Source of the DNA: Mycobacterium sp. KBS0706
Lineage (GTDB): Bacteria > Pseudomonadota > Alphaproteobacteria > DSM-16000 > Inquilinaceae
Assembly: GCF_005938675.2 (NCBI RefSeq)
Contig: NZ_VCCH02000039.1
Span: 1 to 64,000 of the forward strand
Direction: 5' to 3'
Length of the DNA stretch: 64,000 nt
Positions 31,648 through 40,054 of the stretch are shown here, in pieces. Position 1 is the stretch's first letter. Every line of letters starts with the position of its first letter. The position numbers were made by a program, and so were the translations under genes. The notes beneath the pieces are model-generated. The model had not been told where the DNA came from and made no database searches. It saw only the letters and a program-made list of their open reading frames with translations.

Positions 31648-32826
31648 GTGGACGGACATATGGCGGCGGGTCTTCTGGGCGGCATCCGCCGCGACATCGC
31701 GCAGCTGCCGGAGAGCGGCATCGTCGAGGTGGTCAACGCCGGGCGCGGCAAGCCCGGCCTGATCCCGCTCTGGGTCGGCGAGGGCGACCAGCCGACGCCG
31801 GCCTTCATCGGCGAGGCGGCGAACCGGGCCCTGCTCGAAGGCCAGACCTTCTACACCTGGCAGCGCGGCATCCCGCCGCTGCGCGAGGCCCTGGCCGGCT
31901 ATGTCGGCCGGATCGCCGGGACCACCGTGTCGCCCAGCCGGATCTACGTCACGATCGGCGGCATGCAGGCGATCATGATGACCATGCAGGCGCTGGTCGG
32001 GCCGGGCGACGAGGTGGTCCTGCCGGCCCCGGTCTGGCCGAACATCTTCAGCGCCGTCGAGATCGCCGGCGGCCGCACCGTGCCGGTGCCGATCGGGGTC
32101 GAGAACGGCCATTGGCGGCTGGACCTCGACCGGCTGTTCGCCGCCTGCGGGCCGCGCGCCCGCGCCCTGTTCCTGAACAGCCCGGGCAACCCCACCGGCT
32201 GGACCCTGACGGCGGAGGAGCAGAAGGCGATCCTCGATTTCTGCCGCCCCCGCGGCATCTGGATCGTGGCCGACGAGGTCTATGCCCGCTTCGTCTACGA
32301 TCGGCCCATCGCGCCGTCCTTCCTGTCGATCGCCGCGCCGGAGGACCGGCTGGTGGTGGTCAACACCTTCTCCAAGAACTGGGCGATGACCGGCTGGCGC
32401 ATCGGCTGGGTGGTGGCGTCGGAGGAGTTGGGGCAGGTCTATGAGAACCTGCAGCAGTTCAACACCTCCGGCGTGCCGACCTTCCTGCAGCATGGGGCGG
32501 TGGCCGCCATCGAGCAGGGCGAGCCGTTCATCCACAGCCAGGTGGACCGCTGCCGCACCGCGCGCGACCTGGTGATCGGCCGTCTGTCGGAGTCGCCGCG
32601 GGTCCGGCTGACCCGCCCGGACGGCGCCTTCTACCTGTTCTTCCGGGTCGAGGGCGAGCCCGACAGCCGGGCCCTGGCGCTGCGCCTGCTGCACGAGGCC
32701 AATGTCGGCCTCGCCCCCGGCTCGGCCTTCGGGCCCGGCGGCGAGGGCCATCTGCGGCTGTGCTTCGCCGGGTCGGTCGAGCGGCTGCAGACCGCGATGG
32801 ACCGGCTGCTCCCCGCCCTGTCGTGA
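31648..32826 (+). CDS. PLP-dependent aminotransferase, class I/II
   Basis: A 392-residue fold-type I aminotransferase. GGMQAIMMTMQALV and PGDEVVLPAPVWPN form the cofactor-proximal part, NSPGNPTG and VADEVYARFVY hold substrate and PLP, and the Schiff-base lysine is K243 in NTFSKNWAMTGWRIGW. I start at the GTG at 31648, which has AGGGAGAGG just upstream; an ATG four codons on is possible. The aspartate/aromatic aminotransferase group fits best, but the amino acid is not evident. It is followed by an inverted-repeat block. Confidence 0.9.
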   Translation: MDGHMAAGLLGGIRRDIAQLPESGIVEVVNAGRGKPGLIPLWVGEGDQPTPAFIGEAANRALLEGQTFYTWQRGIPPLREALAGYVGRIAGTTVSPSRIYVTIGGMQAIMMTMQALVGPGDEVVLPAPVWPNIFSAVEIAGGRTVPVPIGVENGHWRLDLDRLFAACGPRARALFLNSPGNPTGWTLTAEEQKAILDFCRPRGIWIVADEVYARFVYDRPIAPSFLSIAAPEDRLVVVNTFSKNWAMTGWRIGWVVASEELGQVYENLQQFNTSGVPTFLQHGAVAAIEQGEPFIHSQVDRCRTARDLVIGRLSESPRVRLTRPDGAFYLFFRVEGEPDSRALALRLLHEANVGLAPGSAFGPGGEGHLRLCFAGSVERLQTAMDRLLPALS

Positions 32827-32876
32827 CCCGCGGCATTCAACCATTTCATCTGCACACTCGCCGGGCATTGTTCGTT

Positions 32877-33075
32877 GCCTCTCCCGCTTGCGGGAGAGGT
32901 CGGAGACGCGAAGCGGCTCCGGGTGAGGGCGGCTCGGCCACGGCGCCCGGATCACCATTTCAGGATCGGGCAGATCGGGCGCTCACCGGCGGCGAAGCTG
33001 TGCCTGCGCCAAGGCCGCCATCCCCTCACCCGGACATCTTCCGGATGTCCGGCCGCTCCCGCAAGCGGGAGAGGC
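32877..33075. repeat. 200-bp inverted repeat with internal hairpins
   Basis: The left end (32877-32929) holds the self-complementary CCTCTCCCGCTTGCGGGAGAGG and then GGGTGAGGG. The right end (33021-33075) holds CCCTCACCC, a palindrome CCGGACATC/GATGTCCGG (33029-33052), and CTCCCGCAAGCGGGAGAGGC, so the two ends are inverted copies around 90 bp of unique sequence. This motif is a common dispersed palindrome in alphaproteobacteria. It fills most of the 325-bp gap between two co-directional genes and could end transcription there. Confidence 0.8.
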
Positions 33076-33151
33076 AATCCGTTTGTGCGCCCGCCATCAG
33101 TGTCGCCGATCGAAGCTTGAATCTCGTGGCTGCCGCGGCCGGGGGAAAGCC

Positions 33152-33919
33152 GTGAACCGGGCGCTGCTGCAGCGCCTGGTCCCCAACACCCTCGCGGCCG
33201 CGACCGAGGGGCGGCAGCGTGCCGATATCGGCCCCTTCGCGCTGTTCGTCTCCGCCGCCAGCGACGACCCGATCCAGAGCTTCGCCGTGCCGGTCATGCC
33301 GACGCCGGACTGGCGGCCGGCGGTGGCCGAGCTGCAGCAGGCCTTCGACGCCGCCGGCCGGCGCTTCCGCATCGAGTTCTTCCGCGAGCTGCATCCCGCC
33401 TTGTCGCCGACGCTCTACGCCATGGGCTATGAGCGCGAGATGGAGGCGCCGCTGATGGTGCTGCATCGCGACGCCTGGCGGCCCGCCCCGGACGGCCCGG
33501 CGCGGCTGCTGGCGGCGGCGGACGAGGCGGCGATCGACGGGCTGATGCTGGTCCAGCGCGAGGCCTTCGACCAGCCGCTGGACGCGGCCGGGGAGGCGGA
33601 TTTCCGCGCCAGGCTGCGCCAGGGCCTGGCCCGCGGCAGCCGGCGGGCAGCCCTCGCCCGGGTCGACAGCACTCCGGCCGCCAGCGGGCTGCTGCTGATC
33701 GGCGGCGACACGGCCGAACTGGCGGCGGTCGGCACCCGGCCGGCCTTCCGCCGCCTCGGCCTGGCCGAGGCGGTGTGCCGCCGGCTGCTGGCCGCCTATT
33801 TCGACGGCGGCGACCTGGTCTGGCTGTCCGCCGCGGCGGGGGCCGAGCCGCTTTACGCCAAGCTCGGGTTCCACCCTGTCGGCACCCAGCTGAATTTCGG
33901 CAACGCAGGGACGAGATGA
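33152..33919 (+). CDS. GNAT family N-acetyltransferase
   Basis: A 255-residue protein. Residues about 115-255 look like a GNAT domain: ELAAVGTRPAFRRLGLAEAVCRRLL is the acetyl-CoA (motif A) region and AEPLYAKLGFHPVG the closing strand-helix. The N-terminal 110 residues are not obviously a known domain but may be a degenerate second GNAT half. GTG start at 33152, with GGGGGAAAG upstream. Its stop overlaps the next start by 4 bp. Acyl acceptor unknown. Confidence 0.8.
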   Translation: MNRALLQRLVPNTLAAATEGRQRADIGPFALFVSAASDDPIQSFAVPVMPTPDWRPAVAELQQAFDAAGRRFRIEFFRELHPALSPTLYAMGYEREMEAPLMVLHRDAWRPAPDGPARLLAAADEAAIDGLMLVQREAFDQPLDAAGEADFRARLRQGLARGSRRAALARVDSTPAASGLLLIGGDTAELAAVGTRPAFRRLGLAEAVCRRLLAAYFDGGDLVWLSAAAGAEPLYAKLGFHPVGTQLNFGNAGTR

Positions 33920-34377
33920 GCAGGAAGAGAACGACGCGGCGCCGCCGGCCGGCCGATCCCCTGACGCGGATGGTCGAGATGACCGTCGCGGCCGGACAGA
34001 CGATCGGCCACCGCAGCCTGATGCTGGCGCAGGCCGCTGGCGATCCCGTGGCGCTGGGCCGTCCCGAATTCACCCGCATGGTGACCGAGAAGATGGCGGT
34101 GGCGGCCGAGACCGGGGTTCAGGTGGCGGGTCAGCTGGCCGCGGCGCAGTGGGGATGGGCCGGCTGGTTCGGCGCCCAGGCGCAGCTCGGCGCCGCCGCG
34201 CTGGCGGCCAATCCGGTGACCGCCTGGCAGCATTGGCTGACGGCGAGCACGGGTCAGGCCGCGGAGATCGGCGAGCGGCTGATGGCGGATGCGACGGCCC
34301 TGGCCGATGCCAGCTTGGCCCCGGCCCATCGCGTCGTCTCGGCCAATGCGAAGCGGCTGGGCCGCAGAAAGCGATAG
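33916..34377 (+). CDS. Phasin-like helical protein
   Basis: A 153-residue helical protein with a basic N-terminus (MSRKRTTRRRRPADP) and a basic C-terminus (AKRLGRRKR). The middle is rich in Ala, Gln and Trp, with amphipathic helices such as KMAVAAETGVQVAGQLAAA and STGQAAEIGERLMADATAL, reminiscent of phasins that coat polyhydroxyalkanoate granules. The resemblance is one of composition, not firm homology. Coupled to the GNAT gene by an ATGA overlap. Confidence 0.6.
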   Translation: MSRKRTTRRRRPADPLTRMVEMTVAAGQTIGHRSLMLAQAAGDPVALGRPEFTRMVTEKMAVAAETGVQVAGQLAAAQWGWAGWFGAQAQLGAAALAANPVTAWQHWLTASTGQAAEIGERLMADATALADASLAPAHRVVSANAKRLGRRKR

Positions 34378-34449
34378 CGGCCACCACTGAAAATGGAATC
34401 TTGGAGCTCTGCACAAGCTCTGCGAGAAACGGTTTTCCGGCCGCCGGAT

Positions 34450-34467
34450 TCGTCACCAAATCTTCAC
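34450..34467 (+). promoter_or_regulatory. Possible Pho box upstream of the secreted nuclease
   Basis: TCGTCAC-CAAA-TCTTCAC is a direct repeat of two 7-mers with a 4-bp A-rich spacer, the 7-4-7 layout of a PhoB site (consensus CTGTCAT-AAAT-CTGTCAC), with mismatches at the first three positions of each half. It lies 88 bp upstream of the nuclease start. A nuclease under phosphate control makes sense, but the match is moderate. Confidence 0.4.
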
Positions 34468-34555
34468 GGGAGCGGTCCGCGAAGGCTGATACGAGCGTCC
34501 TGATTTCGCCAATTCCATCCGGCGAAACCCTTCCATATCGAAACTGGGGGACAGG

Positions 34556-35596
34556 ATGCTTCGCTCAAGAATGCGGCGTGCGGGCTATGCCGTGGGACTG
34601 GTTTCAGCCCTGGTTCTCGCCGCGGTCGCCACCGAGAACCGGGCCTGGGCCTGGGGTCATACCGGCCATGTCGAGATCGGCGCCGTGGTCGCCGACAGCC
34701 TGCCCTGGCAGATCAAGGCCATGCTGGACTGGCGGTCGGCGGATTCGGCCATCGCCGAATGGAACGCCGAGCTCGACGTCTCCAAGGGCGCCGGCCAGAC
34801 CCATGACTTCGAGCGCGACCCGGGCCACTACATCGACATCGACGATGCCGGCAAGGTGCTGGGCGGCGTCGACTTCAACGCGATGCCGGTGTCGCGCCGC
34901 GACTACGACACCGCGCTGCGCGCCGGCGGCCAGACCCAGTACGGCGCCGGGTATCTGTATTACAGCATGATCGACGGCTGGCAGCAGATCCGCATGGATT
35001 TCGCCTGGATGCGGGCGCTGACCGTGGGCCTGCGCACCGCCTCGAACCGCGCCGACCGCGAGTTCTTCCAGGAGCAGCTGGACCTGCGCCGCCGGCTGCT
35101 GCTGCGCGACATCGGCGTCTGGGGGCATTACGTGGCCGACGGCAGCCAGCCGATGCATGTCTCGGTGCATTTCAACGGCTGGGGCAACTATCCGAACCCG
35201 AACAACTACACCAACGCCCCGATCCACGCGCCGTTCGAGGGCAGCTTCGTCAAGAGCTTCGTCGGCGAGCGGGCGGTCCGCGCCGCCCTGCCGCGCTATC
35301 GCGACTGCGGCTGCCAGATCGAGCAGCGCGTGCACGACTATCTGCTGACCACGCTGGGCACGGTCGAGCGGGCCTATCAGCTGGCGCCCTCGACCAGCAA
35401 CTACACCACCCCGACCCCGGCGGCGGTCGGCTTCGTCACCCAGCGCGTCGCGGCCGGGGCGGCCGAGATGCGCGACATGGTGATCGACGCCTGGACGGCC
35501 AGCGGCGACTGGACCGTCGGCTATCCGGCGATCAAGGTCTCGGACATCGAATCCGGCAAGGTGAAGGTGACCCGCGACTCGTTCTGGCACGACTGA
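34556..35596 (+). CDS. Secreted S1/P1-type nuclease (zinc-dependent)
   Basis: A 346-residue exported enzyme. The signal peptide should be cut after A32, leaving Trp33 as the new N-terminus (W-GHTGH), whose amino group and ring bind zinc in the S1/P1 nuclease and phospholipase C superfamily. Further zinc ligands are in THDFERDPGHYIDID and IGVWGHYVADGSQPMHVSVH. Such enzymes degrade single-stranded nucleic acids or phosphoesters outside the cytoplasm. GGGGGACAGG precedes the ATG. A possible Pho box lies upstream; a GC-rich hairpin follows. Confidence 0.85.
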   Translation: MLRSRMRRAGYAVGLVSALVLAAVATENRAWAWGHTGHVEIGAVVADSLPWQIKAMLDWRSADSAIAEWNAELDVSKGAGQTHDFERDPGHYIDIDDAGKVLGGVDFNAMPVSRRDYDTALRAGGQTQYGAGYLYYSMIDGWQQIRMDFAWMRALTVGLRTASNRADREFFQEQLDLRRRLLLRDIGVWGHYVADGSQPMHVSVHFNGWGNYPNPNNYTNAPIHAPFEGSFVKSFVGERAVRAALPRYRDCGCQIEQRVHDYLLTTLGTVERAYQLAPSTSNYTTPTPAAVGFVTQRVAAGAAEMRDMVIDAWTASGDWTVGYPAIKVSDIESGKVKVTRDSFWHD

Positions 35597-35608
35597 ACCA
35601 GGGGTCCG

Positions 35609-35629
35609 GCGGCGCGGTCGCCGCGCCGC
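35609..35629 (+). terminator. GC-rich hairpin after the nuclease gene
   Basis: A perfect 9-bp stem GCGGCGCGG/CCGCGCCGC with a 3-nt loop, 12 bp past the stop. There is no T-run, so it may act as a Rho-assisted or transcript-end structure rather than a classical intrinsic terminator. Confidence 0.45.
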
Positions 35630-35684
35630 TGGACAAATCCTTGGCGCCATGGATTGCTGGCCGCTCGAATAAGGAGCCGTCGCC

Positions 35685-36311
35685 ATGTCGCTCGATCTGT
35701 GGTTCGCCTTCCTGCTCGCCGCCTTCGTCGTCCTGATCATTCCGGGCCCGACCGTCACCCTGGTGCTGTCCTACGCGCTCGGTCGCGGCCGGTCCCATGC
35801 CTGGTGGATCGTCGCCGGCGTCGCGCTCGGCGACCTGACGGCGATGACCCTGTCGATGCTGGGGCTCGGCGCACTGCTGGCCGCCTCGGCCACCGCCTTC
35901 ACCGTGCTGAAATGGATCGGCGCCGCCTATCTGGTCTATCTCGGCGTCAAGCTGTGGCGCGCCGCGCCCAAGGCGGACGGCCTGGTGGCGCCGGACGCCG
36001 GGCGTTCGCCCCGCGCCATGCTGCTGCACGCCTTCGCGGTGACCGCGCTGAACCCGAAGAGCATCGTCTTCTTCGTCGCCTTCCTGCCGCAATTCGTGCA
36101 TCCGGAGGCGCCGCTGCTGCCGCAGATGGCGGTGCTTGAGGGCACCTTCGTCACCCTCGCCGCGCTGAACGCCGCGGCCTATGCCTGGATCGGGGCAAGG
36201 CTGCGCGACACCATCGGCAAGCCCTCGGTGCTGCGCCTGATCAACCGGGCCGGCGCCGGCGTTCTGGTCGCCGCCGGATTCGCCACCGCCGCCTGGAACC
36301 GGGCGAGCTAG
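35685..36311 (+). CDS. LysE family translocator
   Basis: A 208-residue inner-membrane exporter with six predicted helices. IIPGPTVTLVLSYALGRG, LKWIGAAYLVYLGVKLWR and VTALNPKSIVFFVAFLPQF (residues 19-130) are LysE/RhtB hallmarks. Divergent in sequence from the other LysE protein at 3595. It converges on the asparaginase gene so tightly that the palindrome CTAG provides the stop codon of both, with a 4-bp shared stretch. Substrate unknown. Confidence 0.87.
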   Translation: MSLDLWFAFLLAAFVVLIIPGPTVTLVLSYALGRGRSHAWWIVAGVALGDLTAMTLSMLGLGALLAASATAFTVLKWIGAAYLVYLGVKLWRAAPKADGLVAPDAGRSPRAMLLHAFAVTALNPKSIVFFVAFLPQFVHPEAPLLPQMAVLEGTFVTLAALNAAAYAWIGARLRDTIGKPSVLRLINRAGAGVLVAAGFATAAWNRAS

Positions 36312-37372
36312 CCGGCCAGCCCTTCGGCGCCGCGCACCGCGCCGACGGTCACGCCGCGCCGGGTCTTGATCTCCGGCGCCAGCCAGCGGCCGGCGATCTC
36401 CGGGTCGGCGTCGTCGAGCGCGCCGATCCGCTTCAGGATCGCGGCCATGGCGACATTCGCCGCCCGCTCCGCCCCGTCCTCGATCTTCAGCGCGACGCCC
36501 AGGCCGTATTCCGGCAGCGCGGCGCAGAACACGCCCTCGGCCCCGACCTTGGTCATCACCCGGCCGCGGCAGGCCTGCATGATCTCGGTGTCGAAGCGGC
36601 CGGTGCCTGCCACCAGGAAGGGCTGCGCAGCCCAGGCCTTGCGGATGCGCAGCACCGCGTCGCGCCGCTGCTCCGGCAGGTCGGCGGGGTCGGCGATCCG
36701 GGCCATGGCGAAGGCCAGGCCCTCCAGCGGGATCGCGATGGTCGGGATCGAGCAGCCGTCGCCCGCCCAGGGCGCGTCGCCCAGGCCGCAGCCGGTCATC
36801 TGCTCGAGCACGCCGAGGATGCGCTGCTGCACCGGGTGGTCGTAGCGGATGTAGCCCTTGGTCTTCTCGCCGAGATGGACCGCGGTGCTCAGGAAGCCGG
36901 TGTGCTTGCCGGAGCAGTTGTTGTGCAGCCCCGAGGGATGCTGGTGGCTGCACACCAGCGCATGGGCCGAACCCTCGTGGAACGGCAGATGGGTGCCGCA
37001 TTCGAGGTCGGATTCGGACAGGCCGATCCTCGCCAGCCACGCCGCCACCCGCTCGACATGCCCCGGCTCGCCGCCATGCGAGGCGCAGGCCAGCGCCAGC
37101 TCCTCGTCGCCCAGGCCGAAGGCGTCGGCGGCACCGCTCTCGACCAGCGGGATCGCCTGCAGCGACTTGATCGCCGAGCGGGCATAGACCGGCCGGCCGA
37201 TATCGCCCCAATGACCCTGCACCCCGCCCTGGCGGTCGACGATCAGGGCGCTGCCGCGATGCCGGCTTTCGACCACCGATCCGCGGGTGACCTCGACCAG
37301 GATCGGCGCCCCCCCGCCGGCAAGGTCGGCGGTTCCGGCAACGTGATCGTGAGTATGATGATGGTCGGTCAT
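36308..37372 (-). CDS. Class 3 (Rhizobium etli-type) L-asparaginase
   Basis: A 354-residue enzyme that hydrolyses L-asparagine to aspartate and ammonia. It is unrelated to the E. coli enzymes and belongs to the AnsA/ReAV family. The Ser-x-x-Lys pair that characterises this class is S66-A-I-K69 in ARSAIKSLQ. NNCSGKHTGFL and GCGLGDAPWAGDGCS carry the conserved cysteines and glycine turns near the zinc site. I start at 37372 (MTDHHHTHDHV); that His-rich leader is unusual and might bind metal. Confidence 0.88.
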   Translation of the reverse strand: MTDHHHTHDHVAGTADLAGGGAPILVEVTRGSVVESRHRGSALIVDRQGGVQGHWGDIGRPVYARSAIKSLQAIPLVESGAADAFGLGDEELALACASHGGEPGHVERVAAWLARIGLSESDLECGTHLPFHEGSAHALVCSHQHPSGLHNNCSGKHTGFLSTAVHLGEKTKGYIRYDHPVQQRILGVLEQMTGCGLGDAPWAGDGCSIPTIAIPLEGLAFAMARIADPADLPEQRRDAVLRIRKAWAAQPFLVAGTGRFDTEIMQACRGRVMTKVGAEGVFCAALPEYGLGVALKIEDGAERAANVAMAAILKRIGALDDADPEIAGRWLAPEIKTRRGVTVGAVRGAEGLAG

Positions 37373-37474
37373 GATCGTCTCGGCGGGATGGCGGCAAGGG
37401 CCGTTCTGGCCCGCACCTTGCCCCCGCGCCCCGCGCGGGGCAAGTTCGGAGCCGGACGACACGGATGGGATCGG

Positions 37475-38002
37475 ATGAAGGGCTATTTCGCGATCGGCTG
37501 CGAGGGCATCAGCAAGCCGATGAATATCGGCGCCCTGCTGCGCACCGGCCATGCCTTCGGCGCGGCCTTCTGCTTCACCGTGGCGCCGGTGGCCGAGACG
37601 GTGGATTTCGGCTGGAGCGATACCTCGAGCGCTGCCGGCACCGTGCCGCTCTACACCTATCCCGACGTCGCCTCCCTCACCCTGCCGCAGGGCTGCGCGC
37701 TGGTCGGCATCGAGCTGATGGCCGACTCCGTCGCGTTGCCGAGCTTCCGCCACCCGCGCCGGGCGGTCTATGTGCTGGGGTCGGAGCGCGGCGGCTTGTC
37801 GCCGGAGATGGTGGCGCGCTGCGACCACATCGTGCAGATCCCGACCCGCTTCTCGCTGAACCTGTCGCTGGCCGGCGCGCTGGTGATGTACGACCGGCTG
37901 ATCTCGCTCGGCCGCTTCGCGCCGCGGCCGATCATGCCCGGCGGCCCGACCGAGGAGCTGCCGCCGCATGTCCATGGCGGCCCGAAGGTGGCGGAGGGCT
38001 GA
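37475..38002 (+). CDS. SpoU/TrmH-type RNA 2'-O-methyltransferase
   Basis: A 175-residue SPOUT methyltransferase with all three knot motifs: MNIGALLRTGHAFGA (motif 1, with the Asn and Arg), YVLGSERGGLSPEMV (motif 2) and IPTRFSLNLSLAGALVMYD (motif 3). It lacks an RNA-binding extension, so it is of the compact type like TrmL. RNA target unknown, probably a tRNA ribose. Divergent from the asparaginase gene with 102 bp between. Confidence 0.88.
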   Translation: MKGYFAIGCEGISKPMNIGALLRTGHAFGAAFCFTVAPVAETVDFGWSDTSSAAGTVPLYTYPDVASLTLPQGCALVGIELMADSVALPSFRHPRRAVYVLGSERGGLSPEMVARCDHIVQIPTRFSLNLSLAGALVMYDRLISLGRFAPRPIMPGGPTEELPPHVHGGPKVAEG

Positions 38003-38016
38003 GGCGGACCGGCCGG

Positions 38017-39003
38017 TCAGCCGCCCGCATCGGCGAGCGGCCGGATGCGGACGGCCATCCGCAGCGGCGATCGCGGATACAGCAGCAACAACAGGGTCAC
38101 GGTCATCGCCACGATGCTGAGCAGAACGCTGACGGCGATCTCATGGAGGCTCCAGTCCCGCGCCGACAGCGGCTCGCCGACGAACAGGCTGAGATCGGCA
38201 TACCGGGCCTCCGACGAGACGAACAGCATGGCCACCAGGTTATTGCCGAAGTGCAGCCCCATCGATGCGCCGAGATTCCCGGTCGTATAGACCAGCAGCG
38301 TCGCACCGAGGGCGAAGATGGTGATCGATCCCAGGATGATGGCGTTCGCCCCGCCGGTCGCGGCGGGATCCCAATGCAGCAGCGCGAAGATGACGGTCGG
38401 CAGCCCGGCCCATACCAGGGGGCTGCGGAACCTCGCCGCCAGGGTCTGCATCACATAGCCCCGGAACACCAGCTCCTCCGCCGAGGTCTGGGCCAGGATC
38501 AAGGCCACGAACGGCAGCGACGCCAGCAGCCATGTGCCGATCTCGACATCCCTGCGCGGCGGCGCCGGGTCGAAGAATGACAACGCCCATCCGTCGAGCA
38601 CGCTGACGATCACGACCGCCGCCGCGGCCTTGGCGAAGTCGTCCCACGCCACGCCACGCTCGGCCCCGAGCACGCTCGGGATCGTGCGCCGATGCAGCAG
38701 ACGCACGATCAGCCAGATGCATCCCCAGCCGGTCGCGACCGCCGCCAGCTGCACTGCGGCCCCGGACGGCGAGGTCACGAACTGCTGGATGATATCCCCG
38801 ATCTGGGCTTCGGTCGGCCTCGGCCCGCGATTGTGCAGCCCCAGCCCGATGACCACGCCGACGACGAGCATGACCAGGAGGATCACGGCCGGGGACAGGA
38901 TGAGAGCAAGGCCGACGCCGAGACAGACCCGCCAGAGGCTCAGTCGACCGGTGCGAGCCTGCTCGACATAGGCCCGGAAGGCATCGCTGGACAAAGACAT
39001 CAT
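38017..39003 (-). CDS. CPBP family intramembrane protease
   Basis: A 328-residue membrane protein with about eight helices. The Abi/CAAX-protease motif is AEELVFRGYV (E176, E177, R181), followed by two further histidine-bearing helices (ALLHWD and GLHFGNNLVAMLF) that complete the glutamate-type active site. Related proteins process prenylated or bacteriocin-like peptides, or act as immunity proteins. It stands alone, convergent with the RNA methyltransferase. Substrate unknown. Confidence 0.85.
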   Translation of the reverse strand: MMSLSSDAFRAYVEQARTGRLSLWRVCLGVGLALILSPAVILLVMLVVGVVIGLGLHNRGPRPTEAQIGDIIQQFVTSPSGAAVQLAAVATGWGCIWLIVRLLHRRTIPSVLGAERGVAWDDFAKAAAAVVIVSVLDGWALSFFDPAPPRRDVEIGTWLLASLPFVALILAQTSAEELVFRGYVMQTLAARFRSPLVWAGLPTVIFALLHWDPAATGGANAIILGSITIFALGATLLVYTTGNLGASMGLHFGNNLVAMLFVSSEARYADLSLFVGEPLSARDWSLHEIAVSVLLSIVAMTVTLLLLLYPRSPLRMAVRIRPLADAGG

Positions 39004-39113
39004 GAAAACACGGCTGCAATCGGAGAATGCAGCGAAGCGTAGCTGGCCGGCCCAGCGCCGTCCAGCGGCCCTCTCAGGCCGGAGGCATCATCGAAGGGTG
39101 GATCGCGCGGCGC

Positions 39114-39470
39114 CTACGCGCCGGTCGCCAGCAGCGACCGTACGGTCGAGGCCAGGGCGTCGGCGGCGTAGGGCTTGCGCAGGGTGGGCAGGTCGGCCGG
39201 CACCCCATCCTCGATGCCGTAGCCGGTGGTGAACAGCACCTTGAGCGCCGGCCGCTCGCGCCGCACCTGGACGGCCAGCTCGGCGCCCGACATGCCGGGC
39301 AGGCCGACATCGGTGACCATCAGGTCGAACTCGCCACCATCGAGCAGGCGCAGCGCCTCGGGCCCGTCCGCCGCCTCGGCGACGTCGAACCCGTCATCGA
39401 CCAGGGCCTCCACGGCGAGGAGACGCACCAGCACGTCATCCTCGACCAGCAACACACGTCCGCCACGCAT
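39114..39470 (-). CDS. Single-domain response regulator (CheY-like)
   Basis: A 118-residue receiver with no output domain. The acidic pocket E10-D11-D12, phosphoacceptor D54 (MVTDVGLPG), T81 (FTTGYG) and K99 (LRKPY) are all intact. FTTGYG and LRKPY make it resemble the receivers fused to hybrid histidine kinases, so it may tune phosphate flow from such a kinase. No kinase is adjacent. The ATG at 39470 has only a distant GAAAGAAG; a GTG at 39485 is an alternative. Confidence 0.88.
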   Translation of the reverse strand: MRGGRVLLVEDDVLVRLLAVEALVDDGFDVAEAADGPEALRLLDGGEFDLMVTDVGLPGMSGAELAVQVRRERPALKVLFTTGYGIEDGVPADLPTLRKPYAADALASTVRSLLATGA

Positions 39471-39556
39471 CGGATAGCTGTTCACTTCTTTCAGTCCCGA
39501 TCCAATTCTTGGCGGCAAACCGGTCCGGGGGCAACCCTTGATGCCCGACGGCCGCG

Positions 39557-40054
39557 TTAGTGGATCGTCGCCCCGGCCGGGACCACATGGGCGGCGGCCT
39601 CCGGCGGCGGCACCTGGCCGGCGACCGGCGGCAGCACGATCCCGCCATCCTGCAGGGCGTCCGCCACCGCGGCGAAGATCGGGCCGCACATCCGGGCGGC
39701 GGCCGGCGTCAGGATGGCGCGGGCCAGGAACGGCACCCACAGCGTCTCGCCCTGCTGGTGCAGCGCCACGACATCAAGCAGCAGCCGCTCATCCTCCGTC
39801 ACCTGCCGGCAGCGCGGGCAGTTCACCTGGATGGTGCGGCCGGCGCCGTTGGCGATGAAGCCCATCAGGTCGTCCACCGCCTCGGCCGCCGCCGGGGCGC
39901 CCTCGTTGCGGAAGGCGGTGCGGAGATTGGCGAGCACGGGAATGCCGTGGCGGTGGCCGGCGACCCAGGCGCGCATCGCCCACAGCACCAGTGTCTCCGC
40001 CCGGGTCAAGGGCGGCGCGCCGGCATCGTCGCAATCATGCGCCTCGTCGCTCAT
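39557..40054 (-). CDS. Unknown protein, paralogue of the upstream gene (copy B)
   Basis: A 165-residue soluble protein of no recognised function. It aligns over most of its length with the product of the adjacent gene: both have TLVLWA/QLVLWA near residue 22, an AFR...GA.AAAE helix, a VTEDER motif and a PAA-x-R segment. Copy B alone has CPRC (VNCPRCRQVTEDER), a potential metal or redox pair. Its start overlaps the upstream stop by 4 bp, so both are translated together. The C-terminal tail is Pro/Val-rich. Confidence 0.75.
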   Translation of the reverse strand: MSDEAHDCDDAGAPPLTRAETLVLWAMRAWVAGHRHGIPVLANLRTAFRNEGAPAAAEAVDDLMGFIANGAGRTIQVNCPRCRQVTEDERLLLDVVALHQQGETLWVPFLARAILTPAAARMCGPIFAAVADALQDGGIVLPPVAGQVPPPEAAAHVVPAGATIH

